Below are positions 12,015-12,657 of a stretch of 12,657 nt of DNA, piece after piece (within the stretch, counting starts at the first letter, position 1; each line of letters starts with the position of its first letter). The notes beneath the pieces were generated by a model. The model worked only from the letters and a program-made list of their open reading frames with translations. It did no database searches and was not told the DNA's origin. A program made the position numbers and the translations under genes. The DNA comes from an uncultured Clostridia bacterium (GTDB lineage: Bacteria; Bacillota; Clostridia; Peptostreptococcales; Anaerovoracaceae). The stretch is taken from contig CAKQOE010000054.1 in the NCBI GenBank assembly GCA_934255545.1, forward strand, positions 1-12,657, in the 5' to 3' direction.

Positions 12015-12060
12015 GGGAGGTCTGCAAGATCGTATTTTGCGCATGACCTCCCGGTCACGC
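12015..12060 (-). promoter_or_regulatory. Structured GNAT leader with exclusive hairpins
   Basis: Minus strand: GCGTGACC-GGGA-GGTCATGC (12060-12041) forms eight pairs around a GNRA loop. Its loop and 3' arm, GGGAGGTC (12052-12045), are also perfectly complementary to GACCTCCC (12022-12015). The two stems are mutually exclusive. They lie about 20 bases before the GNAT ribosome-binding site. Pairing is read directly; a switch function is inference. Confidence 0.42.
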
Positions 12061-12148
12061 TACGGTCTCCAAGGTGTTGTTTTTTGTCAAACAGCGTCTC
12101 CTTAAGTTTAAATATATCAATAGTTAATAAATGCAGCATACAGAATAC

Positions 12149-12165
12149 GATCCGCCTGGCGGATC
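12149..12165. repeat. Short perfect inverted repeat
   Basis: GATCCGC-CTG-GCGGATC, seven pairs with a 3-base loop, no T tract on either side. It lies in the gap between the GNAT leader and the decayed gene at the right end. Role unknown. Confidence 0.4.
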
Positions 12166-12210
12166 AGGATCAGCGAATGATCTATTGATTCATCACCCTT
12201 TCTGAGCTTC

Positions 12211-12226
12211 CGGACGCCGGCGTCCG
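12211..12226. repeat. GC-rich palindrome next to the decayed gene
   Basis: CGGACG-CCGG-CGTCCG is a perfect 16-bp palindrome. It shares CCGGACGCCGG with the plus-strand reading around copy A (about 1296-1306), which hints at a link to the hairpin repeats, but it has no GNRA loop. Confidence 0.45.
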
Positions 12227-12246
12227 CTCTGCAGTCTGCATTGTTA

Positions 12247-12541
12247 TCATATCACAGATATGCGTACGTAAGTAACACTTTTCTTTTTGTACCCACAGTC
12301 GCAGTAAGGTCCACCGGAGGCAAGGGTATACTGCCGCACAAAGGTTGACCAGATTTATTTTGAAGCGGTCGGTCTTTTCAAATTCAGGCAGGCTGCGGAT
12401 GATCTACCGGTATCGCGGCTTTGCCTTTTTCGTGATGGCTCTTGCGGTGGTTGCATCATAACCCAGCACAGCGGTCAACTGCTTTTGAAAGGAGCCGGCA
12501 AACAGCACCCACATCCCAAAGGGCATTCCTGCATACTTCAT
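12247..12541 (-). pseudogene. Decayed gene resembling the L-2-amino-thiazoline-4-carboxylic acid hydrolase family
   Basis: The frame opens at ATG 12541 (MKYAGMPFGMWVLFAGSFQK) and runs 45 codons to TAG 12406-12404. The same frame continues past the stop with sensible protein (IIRSLPEFEKTDRFKINLVN, 12403-12344), so TAG probably replaced a sense codon (perhaps GAG). After LVN the reading shifts: FVRQYTLASGGPYCDCGYKK (12342-12283) resembles the C-terminus of the same family in another frame. A middle part of perhaps a hundred or more residues is missing. From memory, the N-terminal block and the CDCGYKK ending are typical of proteins named L-2-amino-thiazoline-4-carboxylic acid hydrolase. The ATG overlaps the stop of the upstream frame. 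The family name is the less certain part; the decay is clear. Confidence 0.68.
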
Positions 12542-12657
12542 CGCAGATACTTCCCGGCTTCCGCTTCCAGTTCCTGCCACACCGGGTAGGCTGCGCCATG
12601 CTCATCGAAAAATTTCTTGAGATCCCGGTTCAGCGCACTCATTTCGTCGATGGCGTT
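12538..12657 (-). CDS. C-terminal end of an unidentified protein (partial)
   Basis: A frame enters from the right edge and ends at TGA 12540-12538, giving 39 residues: NAIDEMSALNRDLKKFFDEH and GAAYPVWQELEAEAGKYLR. It is helical, charged and sensible as protein. Its stop overlaps the start of the decayed gene (ATGA), an operon-like coupling. I do not recognise it. Its heavy use of CTG, GCG and GAA/GAG and few ATA codons differ from neighbouring genes, which may mean transfer together with the decayed gene. Confidence 0.6.
   Translation of the reverse strand, partial: NAIDEMSALNRDLKKFFDEHGAAYPVWQELEAEAGKYLR

Noticed and set aside
1..12657. CRISPR array, insertion sequence, prophage or defence island
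   Set aside because: No regularly spaced direct repeats, transposase, integrase, phage structural gene or recognised defence gene is visible. The hairpin repeats are scattered and inverted, unlike CRISPR repeats.

Overview
The window reads as chromosomal DNA of an anaerobic member of the Bacillota, most likely class Clostridia. The grounds are strong GGAGG ribosome-binding sites, TTGACA/TATAAT-type promoters, frequent ATA isoleucine codons, Rho-independent terminators, and gene content typical of amino-acid-fermenting Clostridia: a stand-alone AICAR transformylase under a ZTP riboswitch, AzlCD, GltS, a family I CoA-transferase and FdhD. I cannot name the species. No prophage, insertion sequence or CRISPR array is visible. 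Almost all genes lie on the minus strand; the exceptions are a tRNA gene, fdhD and a C-terminal scrap at the left edge.

Layout from left to right. Bases 1-1430 hold the azlCD operon (branched-chain amino acid exporter, minus) with its promoter, a structured leader and a shared terminator. Bases 1540-3045 hold a hairpin repeat, the terminator and gene for AICAR transformylase, a ZTP (pfl) riboswitch and its promoter. Bases 3160-3960 hold a small XRE-type regulator and a four-helix membrane protein in one operon whose promoter carries two 18-bp operator-like dyads. Bases 4019-4715 hold a gamma-class carbonic anhydrase-like gene. Bases 4856-5055 hold a plus-strand tRNA-Thr(CGU) unit with promoter and terminator. 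Bases 5170-6018 hold fdhD (plus). Bases 6120-8960 hold an acetate/propionate-type CoA-transferase and a TIM-barrel protein of unknown function, each with its own promoter and a nearby TTTGTAT palindrome. Bases 9061-10643 hold gltS (sodium/glutamate symporter) followed by a small, very basic protein. Bases 10754-11978 hold a VOC-fold protein and a GNAT acetyltransferase. The right end (12247-12657) holds the end of an unidentified gene and a decayed gene resembling the L-2-amino-thiazoline-4-carboxylic acid hydrolase family.

The metabolic theme is amino acid and organic acid handling: glutamate uptake, branched-chain amino acid efflux, CoA transfer between acids, and purine synthesis. The genes are mostly separate transcription units rather than one pathway.

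The most unusual signal lies between the genes. Short GC-rich hairpins capped by a GNRA tetraloop, usually GTGA closed by CG pairs, recur in at least six intergenic places (1287, 1561, 4762, 9035, 10673, 11303). Their stem sequences differ but both arms change together, and four of them have a second hairpin beside them. This looks like a dispersed, folded repeat family. In the azlCD leader such a hairpin sits inside a larger structure with two mutually exclusive pairings, and the GNAT leader also has two mutually exclusive hairpins, so some of these may have regulatory roles.
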